Below the pieces are notes generated by a model, which was not told the DNA's origin, did no database searches, and saw nothing but the letters and a program-made list of their open reading frames with translations. A DNA stretch of 9,063 nt. It comes from CAZDBA01 sp964503615. Lineage in GTDB: Bacteria > Planctomycetota > Planctomycetia > Pirellulales > Pirellulaceae. Made by a program: the position numbers and the translations under genes. The stretch lies in contig CAZDBA010000182.1 of assembly GCA_964503615.1 (NCBI GenBank), positions 1 through 9,063 of the forward strand, read 5' to 3'. Position 1 is the first letter of the stretch. Every line of letters begins with the position of its first letter. This document shows positions 1 to 5,799 of the stretch, piece after piece.

Positions 1-66
1 GTGCCCAGAGCTGTTCTTGCCAATAGCGGAACGTATCGTCGCGATGCCGTCCGTATTGAGAATTGA
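1..66 (+). CDS. C-terminal end of an unidentified protein (partial)
   Basis: Frame 1 is open from the window edge and ends at TGA (64-66). It gives 21 residues ending in YRRDAVRIEN. The codons look protein-like, and a strong factor-independent terminator follows 60 bp later on the same strand, as expected for the 3' end of a gene. The fragment is too short to assign a family. Frame 2 is also open here, but it reads straight through the terminator and is less likely to be real. Confidence 0.4.
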   Translation: MPRAVLANSGTYRRDAVRIEN

Positions 67-126
67 CGGGAGCATCGCGGCGAAGTTGGGTCGCAAATCG
101 GCGGAAAGTCGCAAAAACATAACACC

Positions 127-160
127 AAAACGCGTTCCGTATGGGACGCGTTTTTTGTTG
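127..160 (+). terminator. Rho-independent terminator
   Basis: A 12-bp stem (127-138 with 143-154, one G-U pair) closes a GTAT loop and runs into a T-rich tract (TTTTTTGTTGTTTT, 151-164). It sits between the end of the partial gene at 66 and the end of the convergent minus-strand gene at 217. The stem begins with AAAA on the left, so on the minus strand it is followed by TTTT, and it probably stops transcription from both sides. Confidence 0.85.
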
Positions 161-216
161 TTTTCCCCTCGCTCATTTCGCTGGATTCAACCAGCTTGGC
201 GATTCACGATTGGACT

Positions 217-477
217 CTACGCTGCCCGTCTCGCAGGCACGGTCGCAACCGAGACGTCGATCACCAGGATCTGTTGGTCGTCTCGCATGACGCGAACTTC
301 TGTTTCATCCAACTCCCATTGAGCAGTAAAAACCCCTTGCGCAAAGCGAATACCTCGCAGCCTCTGACCGCGAAACAAATAGGTCTCGCCAACTGGGATC
401 GCTTTTCGAGAAAGCTGAGTGACACGTTCGCGTACCAACTTACGAACTTCGTCAATTGTTTTGGTTTTTGTTGTCAT
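217..477 (-). CDS. Small conserved-looking hypothetical protein, 86 aa
   Basis: I do not recognise a named family. The protein starts at ATG (477-475) and ends at TAG. It has a charged, helical N-terminus (residues 1-25, TIDEVRKLVRERV) and then a predicted beta-rich segment (VGETYLFRGQRLRGIRF, AQWELDETEVRVMRDDQQILVIDV). It has no signal peptide or membrane span, so it is probably cytoplasmic. Alternating hydrophobic strands, few rare residues and an end next to a bidirectional terminator argue that it is a real gene and not a shadow. No clear Shine-Dalgarno site precedes the ATG (CTGGTCTTCGCA). The strand pattern resembles a small barrel or sheet protein, but this is inference. The plus-strand frames across the same region give less protein-like sequence. 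Confidence 0.65.
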   Translation of the reverse strand: MTTKTKTIDEVRKLVRERVTQLSRKAIPVGETYLFRGQRLRGIRFAQGVFTAQWELDETEVRVMRDDQQILVIDVSVATVPARRAA

Positions 478-680
478 TGCGAAGACCAGAATTGCAATTT
501 TAAAAGGGCTATCAGAATAGATTGGAGAGCAACACCTCTTTCTGATTAGGTCGACTTTTCCGCTACGACAAATTCAGCAAACTTTGAAATTTTTTCGGTC
601 GCAAGCAGTTCTGCTGAAACGAATTCCGCCAATCCATGACCGGCGTTGAGCGTTCACTTTCGACGCGCAGTATCTGAAAT

Positions 681-734
681 GGTAACCCGCAGCGTTAGCA
701 AGGACGAAGGCAAGCTGTTTCCTCGCTAGGTGCA
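681..734. repeat. Decayed palindromic intergenic repeat (planctomycete type)
   Basis: The segment begins GGTAACCCGCAGCGTTAGCA, and a partial right arm TCCTCGCTA (720-728) pairs 8 of 9 with TAGCAAGGA (696-704). Motifs like ACCCGCAGCGTTAGC are, from memory, dispersed in spacers of Pirellulales genomes, usually as a full palindrome returning to CGCTGCGGGTTACC. Here the right arm has lost that end. Only one copy lies in this window, so the repeat nature rests on recall and not on the sequence alone. Confidence 0.45.
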
Positions 735-803
735 ACATGAACATCCTTCAATTGAACCACAAATCAGGTGCCAGCATCTCATTTTGTCGTGTGATTGGCG
801 GTT

Positions 804-832
804 TTTTGCCTCTGAGGGTGCCGATGTATAAA
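804..832 (+). promoter_or_regulatory. Candidate sigma-70-like promoter for the LRAT-domain gene
   Basis: TATAAA (827-832) is preceded by TG (825-826), giving an extended -10. Seventeen bases upstream is only a poor -35 (TTTTGC, 804-809). Transcription would begin near 839-840, leaving a leader of about 24 nt to the ATG at 864. That would exclude the in-frame TTG at 840 as a start. Confidence 0.35.
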
Positions 833-863
833 ATGACTTTTGTTTAACGGAAAGCTATTTCTA

Positions 864-1583
864 ATGTCAGCTGGCGATCATCTTACTGTTTGTTTTGGCG
901 TTTATACTCATCATGGAATTGACTTGGGGGACGGCACCGTCGTTCATTACGGTCGTGGATTGCATGACATTGAGAACGCAAAAGTCGAAATCGTTTCGAT
1001 GCAAGAATTTGCTGGCGGAAAGCCGGTCAAAGTGCTGAAAAGCGTTAAGACTTTTTCGGGCCAAAGAGTGGTCGAGCGGGCCAAGTCACGTTTGGGCGAA
1101 ACCTGTTACGACGTGTTCGATAACAACTGCGAACATTTTGTGAACTGGTGCCGAAGTGGTCGAGCGATCAGCACGCAAATTTCGACCACAAAAACGATTT
1201 TACGTCAGTCCGCTGCGGTTGCCAGTCGTTCGTTACTGCGAAAAGGGATCAAGGGCACGATCGCGCGGCGTGGGGCAGGCGCTCCTTTGATCATTGCGGA
1301 TTTGATTCAAGCTGGAGTAGAACTACTTGCCATGAACAATGGCAAAACGGAACGTGAATCGGAGGAGCTTGGAGAGCGAGCCGGAGCAGCTTCGTCCATG
1401 GGGATCGGTTTTGTCGTTGGCGGGCCAGCCGGTGCTGCTTCGGGGCTAGGCCTTTGGGCTGCTGGGCAGATCTTTGGGCGTGCTGCCGTGGATTCCGGTG
1501 AAAAGATTCTAAGAGAGGGCTTGGCCGCAGAGGAACCTGATGATTCAGACCCAAACACGATTGAAGGCTCCGTAAAATCGTAA
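864..1583 (+). CDS. LRAT-domain (NlpC/P60-like) protein with glycine-zipper C-terminus
   Basis: The 239-aa protein belongs by motif to the lecithin retinol acyltransferase-like branch of the NlpC/P60 thiol papain-like fold. Residues 3-6 (AGDH) open the domain. His17 in HHGI, His28 in VVHYG and Cys89 in the NNCEHFVNWCR block match the family's His-His-Cys active site, and the 11-residue His-His spacing is close to the 12 in LRAT and H-REV107. Known members transfer acyl groups from phospholipids or act as phospholipases; the substrate here is unknown. The C-terminal half has a hydrophobic stretch (PLIIADLIQAGVELLA, about 141-156) and a Gly/Ala-rich zipper (about 177-208, GIGFVVGGPAGAASGLGLWA) that could insert into or bind a membrane. 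There is no N-terminal signal peptide. ATG 864 is preferred: GGAAAG (849-854) precedes it by 9 nt, and the domain begins at once. The gene stands alone. Confidence 0.85.
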   Translation: MSAGDHLTVCFGVYTHHGIDLGDGTVVHYGRGLHDIENAKVEIVSMQEFAGGKPVKVLKSVKTFSGQRVVERAKSRLGETCYDVFDNNCEHFVNWCRSGRAISTQISTTKTILRQSAAVASRSLLRKGIKGTIARRGAGAPLIIADLIQAGVELLAMNNGKTERESEELGERAGAASSMGIGFVVGGPAGAASGLGLWAAGQIFGRAAVDSGEKILREGLAAEEPDDSDPNTIEGSVKS

Positions 1584-1595
1584 ACCCAAGCATCT

Positions 1596-1649
1596 AATTC
1601 GGCGCACACCGAATTGTGGTAGCAAACAAGGCAGCAAATGCTAACCACA
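1596..1649 (+). terminator. Tandem hairpins after the LRAT gene, possible transcript end
   Basis: AATTCGG (1596-1602) pairs perfectly with CCGAATT (1609-1615) around a six-base loop, 12 nt after the stop codon. TGTGGTAGCA (1615-1624) then pairs with TGCTAACCACA (1639-1649) with a single bulged base and a 14-nt loop. Neither stem is followed by a T-run, so this is not a classic intrinsic terminator. It could be a 3' stabilising structure or a degraded repeat. Confidence 0.35.
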
Positions 1650-1871
1650 TTGACTCCAAGTAAAAATCATCCAAGCCAGAACAGCGATTGCCCAAAACGA
1701 GCACTAGGCACGCCCCCTTTACTCGCAGCATTCTGCTATCAAAGACCTTCATTGTGGTAAGGCAGATAATGCGGGACACCTCCGTTCTTGTTCTAAGCAA
1801 TTTCGTTGTGGGCTGATCGGACCAGACGCCGAAGTAAAAGGAACCGATACCCGCGCAATCCCGGCGCGACC

Positions 1872-1904
1872 GCTAAACCTGAAACATTTCGAGACAGGTT
1901 TGGC
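1872..1904 (+). promoter_or_regulatory. Leader hairpin just upstream of the gene at 1918
   Basis: GCTAAACCTG (1872-1881) pairs with CAGGTTTGGC (1895-1904): ten pairs with one G-U and a 13-nt loop (1882-1894). The stem ends 13 nt before the ATG and covers the alternative TTG start at 1900. It could affect translation or mRNA stability. It could also be a DNA operator, but the 13-nt gap and long arms fit RNA structure better. Confidence 0.45.
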
Positions 1905-1917
1905 TAATGGAAGCCCA

Positions 1918-3129
1918 ATGAATCGACCCAAGTTGAATTGCCACCTGATTTTGGCCAGCGCTGTAGCTTGCATGACCCTATGGTTATGTTTTGCGGCCGG
2001 CTCATGCTATGCGCAAGAAGCCAATTCGGGCACCACTTCGCGAAAGGTCAGAGAGCAAGCTCAAAAAGCCGTTCCTTACGACCAGCTCAATCAGGAAGCA
2101 ATTAAAAAGATCCGAAACATTGTTACAAAGCCAAGCATGTTTCGACGCTTGCCCCATGCCACGATCTCTGTGGACCATGACTACTACTTGCACTTGCTTC
2201 GCCATCCAGAAGTGATAATCAACATCTGGGAGTTAATGGGTGTGACTGAAATGACCGCCACCCGGATTGGCCCTTACACGTTGGATACCAACGACGGTGC
2301 CGGAACGACCGGTAATGTCGAATTGATTTACGGCACAAACAACATGCAGATCTTTTACGGCGAGGGCGAGTACCAAGGTAACATGTTGCCTAAAAAACTC
2401 CGTGGCAAATGTGTAATCATCGTTCAGACGCATTATCACTTGGACGAACAGGGGATGCCAGCCACGACTAGCCAGCTGGATATTTTCATGAAGCTGGAAA
2501 ACGTTACTTTGAATCTGATCGCTAAAACGCTTTCACCACTGATCGGTCCCACTGCCGACCACAACTTTGTCGAAACGGTGAACTTCATTCAGCGTTTGAA
2601 CGAAACAACGGTAAAGAATGGACCGGGCGTTCAGGCAATGGCTCATCGTCTGACAAACCTGACCCCAGAAGTCCGCAAGCAATTCGTTCAAACCGCAGGA
2701 CTGGTTTACGACCGCTCAAAAGCAGCACAACCTCAAGGCAACTTTTCAACTCAAGTCGGCATTCAACAAGAGCGCGTAAAAAACCGGTACTCAACTTCCA
2801 GTGCTCCCATGTCATCGACTCAGGCCGCCTACGCTACCAATCCTTATCAAACAACAGAGCAGGTTCGCAAGGCATCGCATGCACAACAACCGGCGAACTA
2901 TCCTGCGCAGCAATCCTACCCATCGCAATACCACCAACCCAGTCAGTCGCTATCACCGAGCTACCCTCAACCGCAGAGCTACCCGCAATCGCGACAAGTC
3001 CCAGTGCGTCAATTCTACGGCAACGGCAACCCAACTCGCCAATCGCTACCTGCTCAGCCAACTCAACAGCAACCTCGTGTCTACTCCACGCGGCAGCCGT
3101 CCTTCGCGCCCAACCGATATGCCAACTGA
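1918..3129 (+). CDS. Secreted protein of unknown function with Q/P/S/Y-rich tail, 403 aa
   Basis: I recognise no named domain. Residues 1-33 form a clear signal peptide: basic start MNRPK, hydrophobic core, and cleavage likely after CYA before QEAN. Residues 40-260 look like a folded domain, with helices at 55-75 and 88-110 and beta strands around GNVELIYGTNNMQIFYGEG (132-150) and KCVIIVQTHYHL (164-175). The segment from about 270 to 403 is low complexity, rich in Gln, Pro, Ser and Tyr, with repeated SYPxQ-like units (for example QQSYPSQ and QSYPQS); such tails often act as extended linkers or surface-contact regions. The protein is probably periplasmic or surface-exposed and of planctomycete-limited distribution. 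ATG 1918 is chosen over the in-frame TTG at 1900 because the signal peptide follows it directly and 1900 lies in a hairpin. GGAAG (1909-1913) is a weak, closely spaced SD. Confidence 0.75.
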   Translation: MNRPKLNCHLILASAVACMTLWLCFAAGSCYAQEANSGTTSRKVREQAQKAVPYDQLNQEAIKKIRNIVTKPSMFRRLPHATISVDHDYYLHLLRHPEVIINIWELMGVTEMTATRIGPYTLDTNDGAGTTGNVELIYGTNNMQIFYGEGEYQGNMLPKKLRGKCVIIVQTHYHLDEQGMPATTSQLDIFMKLENVTLNLIAKTLSPLIGPTADHNFVETVNFIQRLNETTVKNGPGVQAMAHRLTNLTPEVRKQFVQTAGLVYDRSKAAQPQGNFSTQVGIQQERVKNRYSTSSAPMSSTQAAYATNPYQTTEQVRKASHAQQPANYPAQQSYPSQYHQPSQSLSPSYPQPQSYPQSRQVPVRQFYGNGNPTRQSLPAQPTQQQPRVYSTRQPSFAPNRYAN

Positions 3130-3179
3130 TCAGTCATTGCCCAACAGACGCAATCAAAACCGAAAGCGTTGTTCGTAGT

Positions 3180-3202
3180 GGGATTCACCAAAATCCCTTT
3201 TA
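3180..3202 (+). terminator. Weak intrinsic terminator
   Basis: GGGATT (3180-3185) pairs with AATCCC (3192-3197) around a six-base loop, followed by TTTTAT. It lies 50 nt after the stop of the secreted-protein gene and between two convergent genes. The stem is short and the T-run has four bases, so its strength is uncertain. Confidence 0.5.
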
Positions 3203-3251
3203 TCCCAAGATGAACCGGAATTCTAGCGAAGTCCAATTCAGGTTCAAAATG

Positions 3252-3617
3252 CTAGTTGAATCGTTGAAAGACCCAGGCGCGATCTCCGCTCTCTGGATCT
3301 CGCGTTTCGAAAGCCAACTCCCAACCCGCTTGGCCTATCGTATCCAGCAGGGTACCCAAGTTTCTATTTCGAGGCGTTCCACCTAGTCGGTTGATTAGCT
3401 GTTGAACAGGTACCGGTTGCAATTCGATATTGTCCCCTGCAATCCAATTGTACTGGTCATTTGCAAAAACAAGGCGAGCAAATTCAACACCGATGGCTGC
3501 TTCTTCCTGCTGCGTCTGTTGTTGCTTTGCCACTGCAACCGCGTTGGGCATATTTGAAACGAAACCAACCGCAACAAGAACGGTCAGCCCCACTGCCAGA
3601 ATGATATGATTCTTCAC
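3252..3617 (-). CDS. Small exported DUF4177-like protein, 121 aa
   Basis: Residues 1-30 (MKNHIILAVGLTVLVAVGF onward) form a signal peptide or anchor, with likely cleavage near VAVA-KQ. A Gln-rich linker (KQQQTQQEE) leads to a compact domain ending in IGQAGWELAFETR (95-107) and WVFQRF (115-120). The pattern LxxxGxxGWEL followed by a final aromatic-F-x-R-F strand resembles the DUF4177 family of small alpha-beta proteins of unknown role; this match is by eye. GTG at 3617-3615 is the start because AAGGAGAG (3630-3623) lies 5 nt upstream and the signal peptide begins there. An ATG 18 codons further upstream would add a Cys/Arg-rich segment that spoils the signal peptide. The protein is probably periplasmic, transcribed alone or from readthrough of the TPR lipoprotein gene 142 bp upstream. 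Confidence 0.75.
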   Translation of the reverse strand: MKNHIILAVGLTVLVAVGFVSNMPNAVAVAKQQQTQQEEAAIGVEFARLVFANDQYNWIAGDNIELQPVPVQQLINRLGGTPRNRNLGTLLDTIGQAGWELAFETRDPESGDRAWVFQRFN

Positions 3618-3622
3618 GAAAA

Positions 3623-3630
3623 CTCTCCTT
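3623..3630 (-). promoter_or_regulatory. Strong ribosome binding site that sets a GTG start
   Basis: AAGGAGAG on the minus strand lies 5 nt before the GTG at 3617. It is the best Shine-Dalgarno match in the window and decides the start of the DUF4177-like gene. Confidence 0.8.
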
Positions 3631-3729
3631 CGGTAAACGGAACATCGCCAGCATTTCCTCTGGCCGAACAAACCTTGTTGTAGTCGCCTTTCGCGTCACA
3701 ACGATGCGTAACGTCACACTACAAAGCAA

Positions 3730-3755
3730 GGTCGCAATACTTACAACAAGCGACC
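3730..3755 (-). terminator. Possible weak terminator after the TPR lipoprotein gene
   Basis: On the minus strand GGTCGC pairs with GCGACC (3755-3750 with 3735-3730) around a 14-nt loop, starting 5 nt past the stop of the gene at 3760. TTGCTTTG follows. The loop is long and the T content modest, so readthrough into the next gene is plausible. Confidence 0.3.
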
Positions 3756-3759
3756 AAAC

Positions 3760-4965
3760 CTATCGTATTGATTTCAGGAATTCTTGACACTCTTCCGATT
3801 TTTCAAACTCCCTGTATAACTCTTCAGTCGAAAAATTAAAGTCAACATAGCCGAACTCTTGATTTAGAACGCGCAGATCTTCAACAGCGCTTTGATAGTT
3901 CTTTTCGGTGACATTGAGGCCGAGCAGAGCCCAATGAGTGTCCTCACGACCAGGCTCAAGAGCCTCAATTTGCTTTAACACTTCCCTGGCTCGAACATAG
4001 TCTTCTTGCGCGACATACAACCCAGCACGCAGATCCAGCAGGTGAGTATCTTCACCGATGGCTCGATCGAGAGTGTCCAACGATTTCAGGGCTCGGTCAT
4101 AGTTTTCATTCATAACATCAAGATCCAGGCTGACCAACGGAACTGAAGGATCGTCGGGATATAAACTCAGATATCTCTCCAGCATCTCTTTGTACTCAAC
4201 TTCCGAGGTATTTGCCGCTGCCTGAATTCCGAATAGCATAACCGCTTTTTTGTTTTGAAGTTCTTCTGGCAAGGAGTTAAAAATACGAGAGACATCCTGG
4301 AATCGCTGCTGGCGAAAAGCGGTTGTTAACCCTTGCAGTTTCTCTCCATTGGCTGCAACCAATTTTTCCTTTCCACTAAGTCGTTCCAGAATCGAACCAG
4401 GCAACACCGTCAGCAGCAATTGCCGAAACGTTTGAGATAGTTTCTCGCCAGTCATGAAAATAAAAACATCAGCAACCTGGATCTTTCCATTTCCATCTTT
4501 AACCAAATACCAATGGTGGTAGTTGCACTCACCCGTAGAAAGTAGCAGTCGAAACAAAGCACCATGCCCCATCTCGCATTCCTTGGACCTAAGAAAAGTA
4601 AATTTCGCCCCTTCTACTGTCAATTGACGAAAAAGGTCATCAGTTTCTAAAACACCTTTTTTGTATTCTCTCATGTCTTTTCCAGTGAGCAAACCTGCTG
4701 CTCCACGTTCAGCGATATTGCTCAAGTCAAACATTTGATTGAAAGCAACTTTGTTACTATTGGCGAGTGCGGTTTCAAGCTGTTTACCAAAACCAGCGAC
4801 CTCTTCGGGCGTAACTTCAGACCAGCCTTTCTGGCTCAACCACTCTTCAGTAGTCGGTTCTTGACTTGTCTTCTTACTACAAGCACAAAACGCTGCGATC
4901 GGAAGCGAAAGTAACAAACAAACAGTGAGTCGAGTGATCGACCGAGACAACGTTTTTGACTTCAT
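3760..4965 (-). CDS. Probable lipoprotein with C-terminal TPR repeats, 401 aa
   Basis: Residues 1-28 are a signal peptide ending in a possible lipobox, FCAC at 26-29. Phe at -3 is not standard, so lipidation at Cys29 is likely but not certain. Residues 55-195 form a globular region with no family I can name; the HHWYLVKDGNGKIQVADVFIF stretch (150-170, strand-turn-strand) resembles domains that sit in front of TPRs in envelope proteins. From about 207 to 380 helical pairs follow with TPR spacing and signature positions (for example NYDRALKSLDTL, DYVRAREVLKQIEALEPG and NYQSAVEDLRVL), so it probably acts as a protein-interaction scaffold in the periplasm or on a membrane. ATG 4965 is preferred over the ATG 12 codons upstream because MKSK starts the signal peptide. 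The SD is weak (GGAAA, 8 nt away). The gene is divergent from the ECF operon. Confidence 0.75.
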   Translation of the reverse strand: MKSKTLSRSITRLTVCLLLSLPIAAFCACSKKTSQEPTTEEWLSQKGWSEVTPEEVAGFGKQLETALANSNKVAFNQMFDLSNIAERGAAGLLTGKDMREYKKGVLETDDLFRQLTVEGAKFTFLRSKECEMGHGALFRLLLSTGECNYHHWYLVKDGNGKIQVADVFIFMTGEKLSQTFRQLLLTVLPGSILERLSGKEKLVAANGEKLQGLTTAFRQQRFQDVSRIFNSLPEELQNKKAVMLFGIQAAANTSEVEYKEMLERYLSLYPDDPSVPLVSLDLDVMNENYDRALKSLDTLDRAIGEDTHLLDLRAGLYVAQEDYVRAREVLKQIEALEPGREDTHWALLGLNVTEKNYQSAVEDLRVLNQEFGYVDFNFSTEELYREFEKSEECQEFLKSIR

Positions 4966-5004
4966 TAATAGATTTCCATTTTGGAATAGAAAAAGGAACA
5001 CAGT

Positions 5005-5023
5005 TCACACTTCCTTTGTGTGA
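5005..5023. promoter_or_regulatory. Inverted repeat in the leader of the TPR lipoprotein gene
   Basis: TCACAC (5005-5010) and GTGTGA (5018-5023) are perfect inverted copies separated by TTCCTTT. The element lies 40 nt upstream of the start at 4965. It is sized like a dimer operator. The half-sites have the opposite order to a CRP site (TGTGA-N6-TCACA), so a CRP call is not supported. As RNA it would be a 6-bp hairpin. Confidence 0.35.
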
Positions 5024-5244
5024 CCTCTAATTGGCAGTAAGTTTCAATTCTAGCCGAACAGAGGCTTGCGAAACAAACCTTTTGGAAACGAAAGGCGAGC
5101 TTTTCGTGGACTTTTAGTAATTGCTTTTTTCTTAGGCTCGAGACTGCGGACGATTGGCTTTTACCAGGTTGCAGACCTCAAGCCCTTGCCGACTCCGCAT
5201 TAAATGATCGCTTTTTTCCATTTTTCTTGGGAAGCTATTAAGTG

Positions 5245-5259
5245 ACAGATGTCATCTGT
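5245..5259. promoter_or_regulatory. 15-bp perfect palindrome upstream of the ECF sigma gene
   Basis: ACAGATG-T-CATCTGT is a perfect 7+1+7 palindrome whose right end is 27 nt before the TTG start. It overlaps a second symmetric element, TGACA-GA-TGTCA (5243-5254). The position fits an operator or part of the promoter for the four-gene unit. As RNA, a one-base loop is poor, which favours a DNA-binding site. Confidence 0.5.
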
Positions 5260-5275
5260 TTGAAAACCGTTCCCT

Positions 5276-5279
5276 GGAG
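5276..5279 (+). promoter_or_regulatory. Ribosome binding site that sets a TTG start
   Basis: GGAG lies 7 nt before TTG 5287. An in-frame TAA at 5281-5283 rules out any earlier start, so the TTG is the first possible initiator, and it gives a complete sigma region 2. Confidence 0.7.
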
Positions 5280-5286
5280 CTAACCG

Positions 5287-5799
5287 TTGGCCGGTCCCGT
5301 CAATGCACAACTGATCGCGAAACTGCTTCGGCAACACGCTGAAGCACTGCACCGCTATGCGGCGCAATGGACGGTTTTTCCGGACGACTGTGTTCAAGAA
5401 GCATTTGTAAAGCTGGCTGGGCAAACGGAATTGCCCGATTCCTTGGTCGCTTGGTTGTACCGTGTTGTTAAAAACACGGCAATCAATCGCGCAAAAAGTG
5501 AACGCCGCCGAAGCAAGTATGAACAACAGGCGGCTGAGAAGTTAGCCGCAGACCGACAACCCGATTCTCATCAATCCTTTCAGATAGACGAACAGGAATC
5601 GCTGGAAGCAGTGCTCGACGGACTATCCGCAGGTGAGCGTGAATTGGTTGTGTTGCGAATCTGGAGTGAGTTGACTTGGAAAGAGATAGGGGATTTAACC
5701 GACCAATCCTCAAGTAGTGCCCAGCGCTGCTATGTGGCAGTGCTGAAGAAACTGAAGAAGAAATTGGAGCAACCATGCCCACAGAACCCGATCCTTTAA
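5287..5799 (+). CDS. ECF-type RNA polymerase sigma factor (planctomycete group)
   Basis: The 170-aa protein has the two-domain ECF layout. Region 2 spans about residues 14-75, with DDCVQEAFVKL (33-43) for core binding and VAWLYRVVKNTAINRAKSE (54-72) for -10 recognition. Region 4 spans about 107-160: LSAGERELVVLRIWSELTWKEIGDLTD, then the recognition helix SSSSAQRCYVAVLKKLKKK. Length and motif order are normal for ECF factors; the WLYRVV(K/R)N form with a short linker is typical of planctomycete members. It directs RNA polymerase to a small regulon, probably including this operon. TTG is the start (in-frame stop just upstream, GGAG 7 nt away). Its last 25 nt overlap the start of the next gene, whose SD lies inside this gene, so the two are translationally coupled. 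That strongly suggests the next gene encodes its regulator. Confidence 0.92.
   Translation: MAGPVNAQLIAKLLRQHAEALHRYAAQWTVFPDDCVQEAFVKLAGQTELPDSLVAWLYRVVKNTAINRAKSERRRSKYEQQAAEKLAADRQPDSHQSFQIDEQESLEAVLDGLSAGERELVVLRIWSELTWKEIGDLTDQSSSSAQRCYVAVLKKLKKKLEQPCPQNPIL

Larger units (their letters stand above)
478..863. other. Intergenic spacer, divergent between 477 and 864
   Basis: This 386-bp gap must carry the promoters of both divergent neighbours. No convincing coding frame is present. It holds a small palindrome AGCAG-TT-CTGCT (604-615), a longer-range inverted pair TTCAGCA/TGCTGAA (573-579 and 612-618) enclosing a T-run, a decayed palindromic repeat at 681-734, and a candidate promoter at 804-832 for the rightward gene. 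I could not find a convincing promoter for the leftward gene. Confidence 0.6.
1584..1917. other. Intergenic spacer with several hairpins
   Basis: This 334-bp gap separates two plus-strand genes. It holds two adjacent hairpins just after the stop of the LRAT gene (1596-1649), a short imperfect direct repeat (ATTGTGGTA at 1613-1621 and 1751-1759, each followed by GGCAGNNAATG at 1630-1640 and 1761-1771), and a 10-bp leader hairpin at 1872-1904. A minus-strand open frame across 1594-1800 has a TTG start and no protein-like character, so I do not call it. No clear -35/-10 pair was found for the gene at 1918. Confidence 0.55.
4966..5286. other. Divergent intergenic region between TPR lipoprotein and ECF operon
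   Basis: These 321 bp hold the promoters of two divergent units. Visible structures are the inverted repeat TCACAC-N7-GTGTGA (5005-5023), an 8-bp hairpin ACGAAAGG/CTTTTCGT (5088-5095 with 5100-5107, one G-T pair, loop CGAG), a nested weak hairpin GGCTT...AAGCC (5156-5184), and the palindrome at 5245-5259. I see no convincing housekeeping -35/-10 pair for the sigma gene and no coding frame worth calling. Confidence 0.55.

Noticed and set aside
196..549. Plus-strand open frame of 117 codons opposite the 86-aa gene
   Set aside because: Composition is rich in Cys, Arg and Asn with no domain-like pattern, while the minus frame has regular hydrophobic strands and ends next to a terminator.
840..863. 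TTG start eight codons upstream for the LRAT gene
   Set aside because: The candidate promoter would start transcription at about 840, the SD-like GGAAAG fits ATG 864, and the family domain begins right at the ATG.
1307..1648. Minus-strand open frame of 113 codons under the LRAT gene
   Set aside because: It lies almost wholly within a well-supported gene and is explained as a shadow of its GC-biased third positions. It has no motif or start signal.
1594..1800. Minus-strand open frame of 68 codons in the spacer, with a hydrophobic end
   Set aside because: It starts at TTG without an SD, overlaps the hairpins, and has several Cys and Arg in an irregular pattern. A real small membrane protein cannot be excluded but is not supported.
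5005..5023. CRP/FNR-type binding site
   Set aside because: The half-sites read TCACAC then GTGTGA, the reverse of the TGTGA-N6-TCACA order, so only a generic inverted repeat is supported.
5200..5526. Minus-strand open frame of 108 codons over the sigma start
   Set aside because: It is antisense to the conserved region 2 of the ECF sigma factor and lacks protein-like character.
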